Notes under the pieces: generated by a model
Database searches by the model: none
Told to the model about the DNA's origin: nothing
What the model saw: only the letters and a program-made list of their open reading frames with translations
Translations under genes and position numbers: made by a program
From: Aurelia coerulea
Taxonomy: Eukaryota > Cnidaria > Scyphozoa > Semaeostomeae > Ulmaridae
Length of the DNA stretch: 64,000 nucleotides
Assembly: GCA_039566865.1 (NCBI GenBank)
Contig: CM076949.1
Span: forward strand, 5,671,501-5,735,500
Direction of reading: 5' to 3'
In this document: positions 28,141-39,899 of the stretch, in pieces
How the letters are laid out: every line of letters begins with the position of its first letter
How positions within the stretch are numbered: position 1 is the stretch's first letter

Positions 28141-28440
28141 GAAGGAAGTGCTGAATTCAAGACGGGTCTTCAAGTTCCTAAATGAGCTGGCCCCACAATA
28201 CAATACCTATGTGACCTCTTCGCCTGAAATTCGCAATGCTCATCTTGCAGCATTTGTAATACAGGAACAGACCTTAGGTTGCCCAAGAAAATGTCAAAGT
28301 AATGGCCAGAGATGTTTCTCGTATGGAGGTGCAAAACTGTGGAATAGCCTCTCAGCCGATTCAAAGCAGGCATCCTCTCTGTATAGCTTTAAGAAAACTA
28401 TTTAGAGACAAGGATTTCTTTCTTTTAATTGTAAATTCAA
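28130..28440 (+). pseudogene. LINE (non-LTR retrotransposon) 3' fragment
   Basis: An open frame to a TAG at 28403-28405 encodes the C-terminal tail typical of LINE reverse transcriptases. FKFLNELAPQYNTYV corresponds to the usual Y-K-x-L-x-G-L-A-P-x-Y-L segment. RCFSYGGAKLWNSLSADSK, followed by SLYSFKK, corresponds to the conserved R-S-F-x-x-x-G-x-x-L-W-N-x-L-P...F-K-x-x-L end. The catalytic palm domain and endonuclease are absent, so this is a 5'-truncated, dead copy. It probably lies in an intron of the ABC transporter gene. Confidence 0.75.
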
Positions 28441-28978
28441 GTATCATTGTGCATAAGTTTTAAATATTTGTAAATAGGGTTTATAAGTTTGATTTGATTA
28501 ATAGCTTTTTTATTTTATTTTTATGGATTGTAATGAATTTTTTTATCAGAGGGCCCCTTGAAAACCAGCTCATGACGAAGGGCAACCCTCCTTAAAAGAA
28601 TTAGATTTGAAAGAATATGAAATATGAAAGAATTGAATATAGTTAGCACCACGTATGAGCTAAGAAAAGCGTAATTTGATCGTTTTAATCGTTGAAACAT
28701 TGATAAAATTCAGACAGTCCGCTATTAGTTTTAGGCAAAGTCCACGGAATCTAGTTTTGGAAATGCTTCATTTGAGATTAACATGATGCATTGTAAATTG
28801 TGAATAATTTCTTAAAATCAAGTCAAACCCTCCTCTAGGGAATGGTGTTGTAATTTTTCAGATTGTTGTTGTGGTTTTGTATTACGATTTTTCAAACTGG
28901 ATAAATTTTCTGATACACTGGTATAATTGACTGACCCTATTTAACGCCTCTCGTTTACCGTTCCTCTTTGCATTGCAG

Positions 28979-29095
28979 GATGGGTATAAAACAACTGTTG
29001 GTGAACGAGGCATAAAGCTATCTGGTGGACAAAAGCAGAGAGTTGCCATTGCTAGAGCCTTATTGTTAAATCCAGAAATACTTTTGCTTGACGAG
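28979..29095 (+). CDS. ABCB-type transporter, exon with signature motif and Walker B
   Basis: This exon encodes 39 residues of the nucleotide-binding domain of an ABCB-type transporter, which uses ATP to move substrates across a membrane. It contains the signature LSGGQKQR at residues 14-21 of the exon and the Walker B strand ILLLDE at its end, with the catalytic Glu as its last residue. The acceptor is TTGCATTGCAG and the donor GAG|GTAGAT, with phase 0 at both ends. The preceding [11 protein letters not shown] is the usual lead-in to the signature. The Walker A exon expected upstream was not identified. Confidence 0.93.
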
Positions 29096-29342
29096 GTAGA
29101 TTCTTCTTTGCTTTATCGTATTTGTTATTGAAGGGTCTCTTTCAACATAGCTTTCAACCGGCATGCTTGGCGCATGGCACCTGTTTGTTGCCTTCAATTT
29201 GCATGGTCCATGATTATGGCGACAGCAAAGAGAGCTTGAACATGGCAACAGCATCTGGTGCACAAACGGGTCCTTTCGTTTAGCCAGCCGCCGGTTGAAA
29301 AGTTCCTCATAAAGTTTGGGGGCTCCATGAGAGGCTGTGACT

Positions 29343-29505
29343 AATACGGTATGCACACTGACACTGTTAAACCATCTTTACCTAAACCATGTTAGATATT
29401 AACCAATCAAATGCATTCGATTTGTTAGATCGACCAATTAGAAGCCCCTCCGCAATAACCCGGTTTAGTTTAAGCTGGTTTAACTTGCAACGGTGAATTG
29501 GGTTA
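29343..29505. mobile_element. Family F MITE, intronic
   Basis: It starts at TATGCACACTGACACTGTTA and holds AACCAATCAAATGCATTCGA and TCGACCAATTAGAAGC. The inverted end TTTAACAGTGTCAGTGTGTG is seen in the copy at 35.9-36.0 kb. It lies in the first visible intron of the ABC transporter. Confidence 0.65.
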
Positions 29506-29724
29506 AGGGACGAGTAACATTAAAACAACAAAGCATAACCTGGCCTACGTTACCATCACTAAGAGAAATCCCGTATCAAATTATGCCCACAATAGTCTCC
29601 TTTGCAGGGCTGAGGCCAAAAGACCCCTTAACCAATACCGACTGACCCAAAATGATGTATTGCTCTTCTTTTCATAAATTTATTTTTCAGTCCTTTCTAT
29701 TTCAATATTTTTGAATATTTTTAG

Positions 29725-29847
29725 GCCACAAGTGCCCTAGACGCAGAAAGTGAGCATCTTGTGAAGGAAGCCATTGAGAGAGCTATGGTTGGTAGAACCG
29801 TTCTTGTCATTGCACATCGACTGTCTACTGTCAGAAATGCTTCAAGG
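29725..29847 (+). CDS. ABCB-type transporter, exon with D-loop and H-loop
   Basis: It encodes 41 residues directly continuing the Walker B exon: [10 protein letters not shown] (D-loop) and [12 protein letters not shown], whose His is the H-loop switch residue. The acceptor is TTTTTAG and the donor AGG|GTAAGG, phase 0 at both ends. The joined protein is continuous with the exon at 28979-29095. Related to mitochondrial ABCB8/ABCB10 and TAP-like ABCB9 half transporters; I cannot assign one subtype. Confidence 0.93.
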
Positions 29848-31138
29848 GTAAGGACATTGTTTCGATGCTTAATTTGTTTGATGTATGAAATCAACGAGTC
29901 TGACCAGTAATTGCTACGCTTTGGCACAAGAAGTCATCTGAGATTGACGCAAAGCGGTTCCAGCCCAGTTCTGTTATTTTGTAGAACAGGAACAGAGTCA
30001 TTTGTGAAGCTATGAAAATTAAGTTAAACATATATTTGTAATGTTTTTAAAAGTGGTAATTTGCGAAACAAGGTTCAAGGAGCATTTCATGTATCCATGA
30101 AAAATTTCTTGCTGAAAATCAACATGCTCTCGATTGGGTCTCCATTCTTAGCGGGTGGACCAATAAGAATTTCACATCTTTAAAAATTCGTTATGCGGAG
30201 AGTTACTTGGGGGTATTGGAAGGAATCAAAGTTTGGTTGATAGCCGAGATGCTAACGTATTTTTGGTCATTTTCCTTCTTATTTTCTTAGAGTTTTCAAT
30301 GCAGGTAAAGTTGGATTTGTGAAAATCCTTTCGTCGAACTGAAAAATAGATAAATAAATCTACTCACCTTGAATAACATGCAAATGCAGTTGATTTTGCA
30401 TCAACGCTTAAAAAGTGTATTTACGTAGCTGCATACCTATTTTGAATTTTAATAACCATAATTGGAAACAAACTCCTTGAAGTGATTTTTACAAAATATA
30501 CTCTGTTGCGTTCATAAAGATTTGGTTCGTGACTCTTAAGGGGAACGATGTGTGTTTGAGGTTTGAGTGAGGAGGCTCAAGAGGAGGAGGTTGTTTATAA
30601 TTTTTGTGGAGGATTTTTTGCCTTGTTTCACGCTTTTCGAAGTTACAGATGTTCTCTTAATTAAATTTGACTTATATTTCCAATGCACAGAAAGACAGAA
30701 CACAAACACAAAAAAAGATGCTTCAGGCTTTTGGGTATCCACCAAACTTTGATTGATCCCAATTCATCAAGTATTTCTCTGCATAGTGAATTTTCAAACA
30801 TACAAAGAGTTCTCTTTGATCCACCCGGTGCAAATTGTGTTTCACACCCACTACAAATTTTCAAAGCGTTGTCATTTGTTGGCCTTGATATTCATAAACA
30901 TTTATTGATGTTTTTACAGGTTGTCCAAAAACAAATTGTGCCCCATTTGTTTGGCTGCTGCGGATGAATTATACGTTCTATTGTTTCGTTCTCGATACAG
31001 TTGCATAGATTAGGCTTCACTTTGGAGTTTGAGACCTTGTTTTACCCGAACGGGCAAGTGGTTGCTGATTTATGGTCAAAAAAGTGATTGCTTAAAAAAC
31101 AGTACTTTTTCTTTCTCCTAAAACGCCAAAAGCAAGTA

Positions 31139-31715
31139 CCGGTTGTCCCAAAATGATGTATTATCGTTTGCTTGCTTATATGTCCATAACCAATGAACCG
31201 ATTTTCGAAAACTTTATTTTATCCGATTGCCGACAGGCTAATTTGTATTCGAGGATGTTGGTTGTGGTTTTACGCTGATGTTTTCATGTCGAAAAGAAGA
31301 TCGATAAACCTGTTTAAAATTCAAGCCTTAGATGGCATGAAAAAGAAATGGCATGAAAAGGAAACAGCTTACTTTTCCAGTCAACATTTTAGATGTGATA
31401 CGAAAGGCTGAACTCATATGTCGTTCAGAGAATACGAATTCAATTAATACTGAATTCAGAGAATATGAGTACGAGTTCAGCCTTTTGTATCACATCTAAA
31501 ATGTTGACTGGAAAAGTAGGTCATTTCTTTTTCATGCCATCTAAAGCTTGAATTTTAGCAGGTTTGTCAATCTTCTTTTCGACATGAAAACGTCGTCGCA
31601 AAACCACAACCAACTTCTTCGAATACAATTTATAAAACAAAGTTTTTGAAAATCGGTTTGTTGGTTATGGACACGTAAGCAATCAAACGATACTACATCA
31701 TTTTGGGATACCCGG
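31139..31715. mobile_element. Long foldback, CCGGTTGTCCC ends, TA flanks
   Basis: The two arms of about 280 bp are nearly complementary: CAAAATGATGTATTATCGTT pairs with AACGATACTACATCATTTTG. They meet at about 31427-31450. TA lies at 31137-31138 and 31716-31717. There is no coding capacity. Confidence 0.88.
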
Positions 31716-31844
31716 TAGATACTGCAAGAAAGGGTTCTCTTGCTATGTTGGAATTTATTCTACAATTTATAAAGGGTTAATTGTATTGTTTACTCATAGT
31801 CAAATAACATTGAATAACGTTCGAATTATGAAAAAATGTGAATA

Positions 31845-32383
31845 CCAGGTGATTCAAAAAATGCCCCCTGTTTGAAACATTATTGTAGCAGATTTATTGC
31901 GTTATAAGCAGCAAGATTAATGTTGCTAATAGCTACAAGATTGAAGTAGTTTTTGAATCTTTTTGGTAATTTTCAAAATAAAGGTCCCGTCGAAAATTCG
32001 AATGATTCAAAAAATTGGTTTCCCAGAACATCCAGAAAATGGCCTAAAATGTATGATCGAAGGTATCTCGAAATAGAAGAAACACAACTTTCTATTGCAA
32101 ATACCCCCGCCCCTGTTCATAGCAATAGATAAGGTATTCATTTCAGCTTTTGTCTCAGTTTCAGATTATCATGTGTGTTTTAGGCCATTTTCTGGCTGTT
32201 CTGCAAGACTGATGTCTAAAGAATTTCAAATTTACCAACGAACTATTACTTAAAAAATTGCAAAAAATATACGAAAAATACTTCAATCTTTTAACTATCA
32301 GAAAAATCAATCTGCATGATTATAGCACAACTTCTTTTGCTGCAACGATTATCCAAACAGGGAGACATTTTTGAGTCACCCAG
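31845..32383. mobile_element. Foldback with CCAGGTGATTC/GAGTCACCCAG ends, TA flanks
   Basis: CCAGGTGATTCAAAAAATG pairs with CATTTTTGAGTCACCCAG, and CCCCCTGTTTG pairs with CAAACAGGGAG. TA lies on both sides. The mid-region has a further inverted pair around GGCCTAAAATG/TTTTAGGCCATTTTCTGG. Confidence 0.78.
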
Positions 32384-32731
32384 TACAACGCTGGACCCCT
32401 TTCTTTCAAAACTTTTGTGATTTTGACATTTTTGCACAACAAAGGAAGTGTTGTTTTTAAGCAATCACTTGTTGGATTTCTTGTGCAATACATCAGCAAC
32501 CTCGTGACAGATTGGCTAAAACAAGGTCTCAAATTCTAAGTTGAAGCCTGTTCTACGCAACTATATCAAGAACTGAACAATAGAGCGTACAGCTCCTCCA
32601 CAGCAGCCACACAAATAGGGCACAATTTTTTTGTGGCACCCTACATTATTGATATTTTAATGTTTAAATGATACGATATTGATATTTATAAACTTGTGAT
32701 TAGCTCTGAACACGAATCATTTAATCGCTAG

Positions 32732-33007
32732 GTCATCGTGATTGACAAAGGAGGCATTGCCGAGCAAGGAACCCATGATGAGTTGATCCAGAAGGACGGA
32801 AAATATAAGAAATTGGTGCTACGGCAGTTAAACGTTGGCGAAGCATTCGATCCTAATCTGCTGTCAGTGAGCCAAGGAGGTACTCCAAGTTGGACACCTA
32901 ATCTAACGCCTAACTTGACGCCTAAAATGGAAAGGAAGAAATTCGGCGATTCCTCTCCAGCGAAAGATAGTGACGAAGAAGACGCATTGGAGAACACACA
33001 TGTATAG
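32732..33007 (+). CDS. ABCB-type transporter, last coding exon
   Basis: It encodes the end of the nucleotide-binding domain and the C-terminal tail, 91 residues to a TAG. VIVIDKGGIAEQGTHDELI is the conserved strand-turn after the H-loop. The body ends GKYKKLVLRQL, as in ABCB half transporters. The tail that follows carries a short T-P-N-L repeat (TPNLTPNLTP), a basic segment and an acidic end. The acceptor is ATCGCTAG, phase 0, 2.9 kb downstream of the previous exon. The intron between them holds three nested foldbacks. Together the three exons give 171 residues. The stop is followed 38 bp later by a family A MITE, so the 3' UTR is largely transposon sequence. Confidence 0.9.
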   Translation, partial: VIVIDKGGIAEQGTHDELIQKDGKYKKLVLRQLNVGEAFDPNLLSVSQGGTPSWTPNLTPNLTPKMERKKFGDSSPAKDSDEEDALENTHV

Positions 33008-33045
33008 AATATTTTCAGACTTTGAAGAAGACTGTTCAATGTAAG

Positions 33046-33591
33046 CATAGTTTCCAAATCTTTAAATCAGCATGAAAAGGTGGGTGTAAAGTTTCATGAC
33101 CTATTTCTTCTGGTTGAATGGCTTGAAAGAAACTTTAGCTATAATTTTACTCTTGGCCTTTTTCAGGAATTTTTGAATATTTTTCGAAATTACAGCGTAT
33201 TTTATATTCTAACTAATTTGAGGATGTGTCGCCATCAAATTTCTAAATCCCGAACGAGGAGAGTGATAGACTTTTGCCTGATACCATACTGTAGACATTC
33301 ATAAACTATGGTTTTCTTGAAAATTATTTCATGTTGCGTCAAGCAGTTTAGAAATTACGATGGTTTTAAGTTTGTTTGATGAACTCTTGAAAAAGAAAAA
33401 AACACTCTAAATCTGAAAATATTGAAGATTTCAGAAAAGTCCAACGGTATCCTTGTAGCGAAATAGCTAAAGTTTCTTTTAAGTCATTCAGTCCAAAGAA
33501 ATAGGTCATTAGATTTTACACCAGATTTGATTACACCAGATTTTACACCACATTAGATTTTACAGCCTTTTTAAAGATTGGGAGCCTATGC
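33046..33591. mobile_element. Foldback MITE, family A copy 3 (in ABC 3' UTR)
   Basis: GCATAGTTTCCAAATCTTTA on the left and TTAAAGATTGGGAGCCTATG on the right, with the family A body between. The central palindrome is mutated here (TGTCGCCA). A small duplication of the AGATTTTACACCA segment lies near the right end. Confidence 0.82.
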
Positions 33592-33652
33592 TCTGAATGT
33601 ATCTTGGTGAGAATATTTATCGAACTGGTGAGATGCTCTCGAAAACGGCATC

Positions 33653-34135
33653 AGACTTGTGACTTTTCGTCCTTTATTTCCCTGCGTTCTTTGATTTGCT
33701 TATATCACTTGGTAATAGGAACTCATACCATTACTCTTTTAGGCCCATATGGAGTGGTTCCGTATTTACCAATCAAATTGCTAGATTTTAGTTTTCAACC
33801 ACTATTTAGACAGTTGTTGTTATTGCATACAAAAAGCGGTTGATACGGCCTAGAGTTCTCGTAGCTGCGATGGATCTATTTTGTTTCTACAGAGGAAGAT
33901 TACTGCTTGAAAGGTATGTATTTTGCGGTGAGTAGGTGAGGAAAACATTATTCTTTGTACTAAAAGTTTGCTTTTCAATGTTGAAGGTCTTTGATAAACC
34001 CGACTTTGAAGCGATTTTGTTGAGTGTACGAGAACTCACGCTAGTTTAGAGTAATATGGTATGAGTCCCTGTTGAGCAAGTGATATCAGCAAATCAAAGA
34101 ACACAGAGAAACAAGGGACGAAAACTCATAAGTCT
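33653..34135. mobile_element. Family D-like foldback
   Basis: AGACTTGTGACTTTTCGTCC pairs with GGACGAAAACTCATAAGTCT, and CCCTGCGTTCTTTGATTTGC pairs with GCAAATCAAAGAACACAGAG. The termini are related to the 7.34 and 16.7 kb elements. A lone left end of the same type lies at about 25.13-25.21 kb. Confidence 0.72.
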
Positions 34136-34189
34136 ACAACTGCATTACGAAAACTCAGATGTGACCTTCTACAGATTGTGCATTTTACT

Positions 34190-34610
34190 TTTGATTTGAT
34201 GGCTAAAAAGGAACCTCGTGTACTTTGCTATGATTAGTTATTGGCAAGTTGTGATATCTTGATTATTTTCAGAATTATTGCGTTTTTCTTATTATGGAAA
34301 AATTCATGAGAAGTTTCGAAAAACAATTATATCATTGTAAATCCTAAATTAGTAGAGGAAAAGGGAAACAGTCTTCAAGAAACCATACTTGAGTCTATGA
34401 AGCCCTGCAATATGGTGGCAAGCAGAAATCTGAAGCTCTTCTGGTTAAGATTTAGCAATTTGATGACGTCACAACAGCCTCAAAAGTAGATGAAAGACGA
34501 AAACTCTATAATTCTGAAGTAATAAAGATATCAATACTTGCCAATAAGTAATAATGACAAAGTACCTAAACTTTTTTTCAAGCCGTTAAGTCAAAAGGAA
34601 GATTCTGTAA
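34190..34610. mobile_element. Diverged foldback MITE, family A/B relative
   Basis: AAGGAACCTCGTGTACTTTG parallels the inverted CAAAGTACCTAAACTTTTTT at the right. A TGACGTCA lies at 34464-34471 beside TTTAGCAATTTGA. Confidence 0.65.
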
Positions 34611-35867
34611 CAATTTGCGCAATATTTGTTAAGGATTTCACGCCTTTGCTTACCTCTTTTCTCCATCTATTATGAACTTACATGTCCTTACATTAAAATC
34701 CAAAAAGTTTCAGACTGTTAAACTTCCGGAAATATTTTTTAGAAAATTTTTGTCTGACTTTCCCTTAAAAGCGTCCGAAAATTATTTTGCCAATAGTTTT
34801 TCATGATTCTTCGCTTTAAAGCATTCAGGGCTGATGTTTGGTTGAGATTAGGTTAATTCCATGCAAATATAGATAACTCATGTCGAGCAGAATATTTGAT
34901 GAGTAGTCTGCAAAGAGGGATCTTATTTCCGATTTTTCAAAAGGTTTCCGAAACTTCTTTCTCCGAAGTTTTTGTCTGAAAATTTCTGTCAAAAAATATT
35001 TGGATTGTAATATATGTCTAAATTTTATACTCTGATGATAACGTAAGTTTGAAAGGCCTCAGTGTGCTGAAAAATCTGTCTGTTTTTTGCGTCCGTTTTT
35101 CTCCTTGTGCCTATTATTCTAAATTTTATATGTTTGAGTAAAGCAAACTACCTTAAAAGCAAAAATTGTTTGCAAAAAAATGGAATAATTGCAACCTATC
35201 AGATGATAATTGTTGGCGCAAGGAATTATCCAATAACTCGGAGGAATGCATCTTACGGATTGATTTATCATTTCACCAAGTAGGGAAACTGCTCAGAAAT
35301 ATTTAGTACTCATAAAGAAGAAAATGTTTGAAAACTTTTATGACTACTACTGGATGACTCAGAAAAATGGTACGATTTTTGAAAAATCCGGAAAAATGTA
35401 TTTCACAGCCCTACTTGTCTTTTAATTTTGTTTTCTCATATGAAAAGCGAAATTGTTTTCAGCAAGAATGAATTTATGCTAAATTTTGCGAAAGAAATTT
35501 TAGAGGCTTTAAAAACCCATACGATTGGACGCAACGCAAAACCCATGTGATTTGACGCAACGCCTAAGGGAAGAAACTATCGCGGGAAGAAACTTTCGTG
35601 TTTTTCGCGTTTTTGGCCGAAATTCGCGAAAGTTTATTGTGCGAAATTTCCTAGAATGTGAAATTCACGAAAGTTTATTCCCTTAAAGTAAACCTTATTC
35701 AAGATAAATTGAATTTTTGAATTTCGTTGCTTTTTCAAAACGCCGAAACTATTTTGACTTATCTGCTGTGTCACCTTTTTACTTTCTTTTCAAATATGGT
35801 TGTATAACTTTTATCTTAGACAATTGATTCGAATAGTTTTATTAACAAATAATCAAAAACTAAAACC
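34611..35867. other. No gene seen
   Basis: AT-rich DNA with no recognisable exon. A short direct repeat of an ATTTGACGCAACGC-type segment and several GCGAAA/TTTCGCG segments occur at 35.52-35.68 kb. Confidence 0.35.
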
Positions 35868-36022
35868 CATTCACACTTGCAATTTAAACCAGGTTAAACT
35901 GAACCAGGTTGTCGAATGCTGCGTTTTAATTTGGGCAATCCAAAAAATCTAAGTAATTTGATTGGTTGAATTCAACTTGGTTCAGATAAAGCTGGTTTAA
36001 CAGTGTCAGTGTGTGTGTGGTA
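35868..36022. mobile_element. Family F MITE
   Basis: AAACCAGGTTAAACTGAACC, then TTTGATTGGTTGAATTCAAC, ending CTGGTTTAACAGTGTCAGTG. It is the inverted orientation relative to the copy at 29.35 kb. Confidence 0.7.
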
Positions 36023-36622
36023 TCATTTTAGGTGTGAAGTTTGCCCTTGCATTTTACATTAGAGTAGTTCGTATTTCTTCTAATATTTACTGTAGAAGAA
36101 TTTGCACGTAGCATAAGATTTATTGCACAGTTGTTAGTTATACTGATGTCCCAATCAAATGTAGACACGTTTGAAAAATTACCTAAATTTGATTACAATA
36201 TCAATCTTCAAATTTCGTTTTGAGCTGAAAGGTGGAAGATCAAATTTTGTTTTCATTACATGTATGAATTTCCTTGCGGATAGGTTAAAATTCACAGCAA
36301 TGACTGTTTTGAGGGTTTTGAAGCATGCTGCGGAGAACGCACAAATGATTATCAGATTGATGTTTTTGTCTGTAGCCTAATGAGAGTTTTACTTGATCAA
36401 AGAAGTCAGAAAGAAATGCACACTGTTGTGAAACAGTTGAACTATGGCGAAACATCGCATCTTCATCGTCATATTTATCCAGGAAGAACTCTTGTTCGGT
36501 GGATTGCTTCTGCATCTTTAAAAGTATAATCATAGAATTTGCGAAGTCAGTATTCTTTATAGCAGAAGCGGGAACTCCTCACGATTTTGCATATTTTTTG
36601 CATCTGCATTGTGGACAAACCA

Positions 36623-36993
36623 AGGGCGCCTACCTTGTACTGTACGCATGACCTACTGTTCACAGAGTAATTGGTGTCCTGTGACCCAGTCCTGTTTATC
36701 TGCAAGGGATTTTCAAATTTAACGTCTGTTAGTATTGACCAATCAAAGATCACGCTGTCTGATTCCCTGTGGCCAGCTCGTATAACAGTTGATCTCGTAT
36801 TACATAAACACCGGAATTTGAAACCACAAAAGTTATTCATACGTCATCTCGACCTTGAGAAGACTGATACTGTGCTGTGTACTGCTGGATCACGGTACGG
36901 TTCTGGGACACCCTCTGTACTGGGTCACAGGACGCCAATTACTCTACAGTACTGGGAATAAACACACTTCCTACAAGGGAGGCGCCCTTGGAC
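36623..36993. mobile_element. Foldback with CCAAGGGCGCC ends
   Basis: CCAAGGGCGCCTACCTTG pairs with CAAGGGAGGCGCCCTTGG, and GTAATTGGTGTCCTGTGACC pairs with GGTCACAGGACGCCAATTAC. The ORFs across it are by-products. Confidence 0.75.
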
Positions 36994-37760
36994 AAACCAA
37001 TAAGACTTTCGATCTTTAGCCATCTGTTTCTCGAGAATTTCTTTCTATCAATGGAAAACAATGTTTTCTTTTGCTCATAGTCACAACCTTAAGTCCTTAA
37101 CCTTATCACATGGGCCAGATACTCCAGGTGTTGTGCTTCACAGAAACTTGAAATGGACTTTGAGTTGGTAATGTCTTTAAATCTTTTAATTTGAGTATGA
37201 GGCTTTTGTAAAGAGTCACCCAGAATCACAAATGCCCCTTGAAGATTGTGCTTCAAAAGAGGGTTTTTTAACGTGTTATTTCATACTTAGTCAAGAGCAC
37301 AATACTTGTATTACTTTTTAATTAGTTTAATATATCTAACGGGGCAGAAAGACATTTTTAGTAATAGATATGATTGCAGACGTTTAATTAATTTTCAAAC
37401 GTGTCCACTGGTTTTGAGACACCCAGTAGATTTCAGATATTCTTTAAGTCCGTCTTCATATTTTCACTTGATTTATATTTTCGAAACAGTTTTGATCCCA
37501 ATATAAACTAAAATGATCCAAACTCAATTATTACGGGCTGAATTCTTACTATTTTTAGCTATGTATTGCATCGTTATGTTATTATGCAAAGTTCTGTTAC
37601 TATCACTTAGACACTTGCAATGCCATAGTTTGGAAAGTAATATTAAGTAATATATGACCTTGGTAATATATGCGCTTATGCCGGGTGGTGAGTAAAAAAA
37701 CTTGTACGTTTTGAAAATTCATCAAATTTTGGTTATATCACCAATCATGTGAAGCCAAGA

Positions 37761-38317
37761 ACAAGGACAGATTTTGTAAGACAATAGCATGAGTTGCTTT
37801 TGATTGACACCGCAATTCAAAATGATTAGTGATCACAGACAAAGGAAATTCTCTCAGCCAGTAATTCAAAAGAAGCAAAGCCGCAAGGCTTCTTTGAAAC
37901 CAGGTAGCTAGCTCGCTCGTTGTGCAAACAGAAATCGCCTTTAAGAGCAAACATGTCATAGATCAAAAAAGAGGGATACATTTACACATATGCCTCGGGT
38001 GTTTAATTTGTTTGGTTGAAAAGACGATTGGGGAGGCGTTTCAGCTCTCTTATTTTTTGGGTTTGATTAAAATACTTAATGCTCAGCTTCCAAACCAAAG
38101 AAATAAAATGCCCGAGGTAGATATATCCTTCTTCTTTCGATATTTGCCCATGTTTGCTCTTAAAAATGATTTCTGGAATGCACAACGAGCGCGCTAGCTA
38201 CCCCGGTTTCAGAGAAACTTCTGCGGCTTTGTTTATTTGTCTGCGATCGCTAATCGCTTTGAATTCAGGTGTCAACAAAAGCAACTCATGCTATTGTGTT
38301 ACAAAATCTGTCCTTGT
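37761..38317. mobile_element. Foldback, family E copy 1
   Basis: CAAGGACAGATTTTGTAAGA on the left pairs with TACAAAATCTGTCCTTG on the right. The arms, about 250 bp, also pair through GCTAGCTCGCTCGTTGTGC and GCACAACGAGCGCGCTAGC. Two more copies are inside TRP introns (45.3 and 49.9 kb). Confidence 0.85.
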
Positions 38318-39899
38318 TGAAGCCAAGTTAAAATCAATTTTTGAATATTGCAAAATCTTGAAATAGTTTTGAATTCGTCGCTTTTTATGGTTTTCAAAAC
38401 GATGCAAATTTTTTCCTGGCCACGTTTTGGATTTATTATTTAGTATCGGGTGCAATGTTGTAGGAGTTAAATTGTAAGTTTGAAAGTTTTGAATGGTATA
38501 GATTCATTCGGTTCACGAGTCTGTTTTATTTCCCTAACTTAGGCCTGTTTTGCTTTTAAGTTCATTGCGTATCAATTTATTTCAAAAACATCAGAAATTT
38601 TTGACCGTTTCTCCATATCAGTTAACGAGGATTTTTTGCTGGTAACAATGAAAATGTGTAGTTCGTATTTTTGATTAACCTAACAACAATTTCTTCTGAA
38701 GTGATAAAGAAGCATTTATATGCAAAAGGGCAAACAGTGAAACATCCTTTTTCACAAGCAAATTGTAACACTTTGAAAGGCTTTGCAAACTTTGTTTGTT
38801 TCCTGTTTCTAAACGAAAATCCTTCTTTCTCGGATGACTTCCCCTAGAGATTCTACATACCTAAGGAAATAAGATTCCCAAGTGATGAAAACACATTTTC
38901 TAGCAGGATCATAACAAAAGAAACACGACGCATTTGTAAAAACCGTTTGTAAAATATTTCTCGTGAATGCTACAAAAATAATATACAGTCAACAATTCCC
39001 ACAAGAGTAACAAATACAAACTATGGTGTATTATGGTTGGATGAAAAGCGTGTGAGTTATGAATTCAGAAACTAGAATTTAATGCATGGACTGCTCAGCA
39101 CAGCATGGTGGTGGAGAATCTGGGAGTTTGGAAGTGGATGGCAGCTCGCTGTAAACTGTATGTTTTGCCTTTGAAGATTCTAAAGGTTGCCTTGCAGTTC
39201 GTATTACCAATAAACTAATTAATGGTTTCGCGTAAGTATCAAATTAAGTTGGACGTTTATTTTGTGTGAATGTATTTCCCTTCTTCGTCTTAGAAACAGA
39301 CTTTGTAGCAAAACGCAAAACCAGGAGTGTTCAAGTGATTCAAACAAGGCTAGGGGTTTCTACCAACCCGAATTTACACAAACAAACTGTGCTAAAACCC
39401 TATCACCCTAAATGTACCTGAACCAACCTTATTCTTCCTCTATACCATACTTAACCCGTAGTAAACGCTTTTTTGCCTTATAAACTAAGGGCTTCCTCAA
39501 ATCGTGCATCTCTGTTTCATTGGCTTGGATCTAAATGGGTAGCAGGGAGGTGGACTAGGCAAGGCAAAGATATGTCGAGAATTACAAATTTGACATGCAG
39601 ATTATCCTCAGCTACATTTGTGATAACTACCCATGTTGATGTTACGAATGCTTAGCTAAACTAATTATTTTAGAAACTTTCTCTGAACTTTGTATTAGAG
39701 TTTCTTAACGTCCTGGGTGACGCGTCAGACCGATTTTTGTAGTAAAATTTATCGTGCAGCTTCTTAATTTTCATAAAATTGAATTTCACAATTTATCATA
39801 ATTCATCGAGGACCGCTAACATATCTTTTCGAGCCTGGAAAGTGCAAGAAAGAACCAAATCATAAACAGCGACAGTACATCTGAGTATTATTTGGGTTG
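38318..39899. other. No gene seen
   Basis: AT-rich sequence with no domain-bearing ORF or convincing splice pair. Confidence 0.4.

Larger units (their letters stand above)
30917..32641. mobile_element. Outer foldback of a three-element nest (TA flanks)
   Basis: The left arm (about 30917-31120) and right arm (about 32440-32641) are inverted copies. GCCCCATTTGTTTGGCTGCT pairs with AGCAGCCACACAAATAGGGC, and GACCTTGTTTTA pairs with TAAAACAAGGTC. TA flanks both ends. Two unrelated foldbacks, 31139-31715 and 31845-32383, are inserted between the arms. Partial relatives occur at 2.6-2.76 and 8.9-8.99 kb. Confidence 0.82.

Noticed and set aside
28130..28440. Host gene for the FKFLNELAPQYN ORF
   Set aside because: The pattern is that of a LINE reverse-transcriptase C-terminus, truncated at its 5' side.
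36671..36961. 96-residue ORF with mirrored minus-strand ORF
   Set aside because: Both lie inside the foldback element at 36623-36993.
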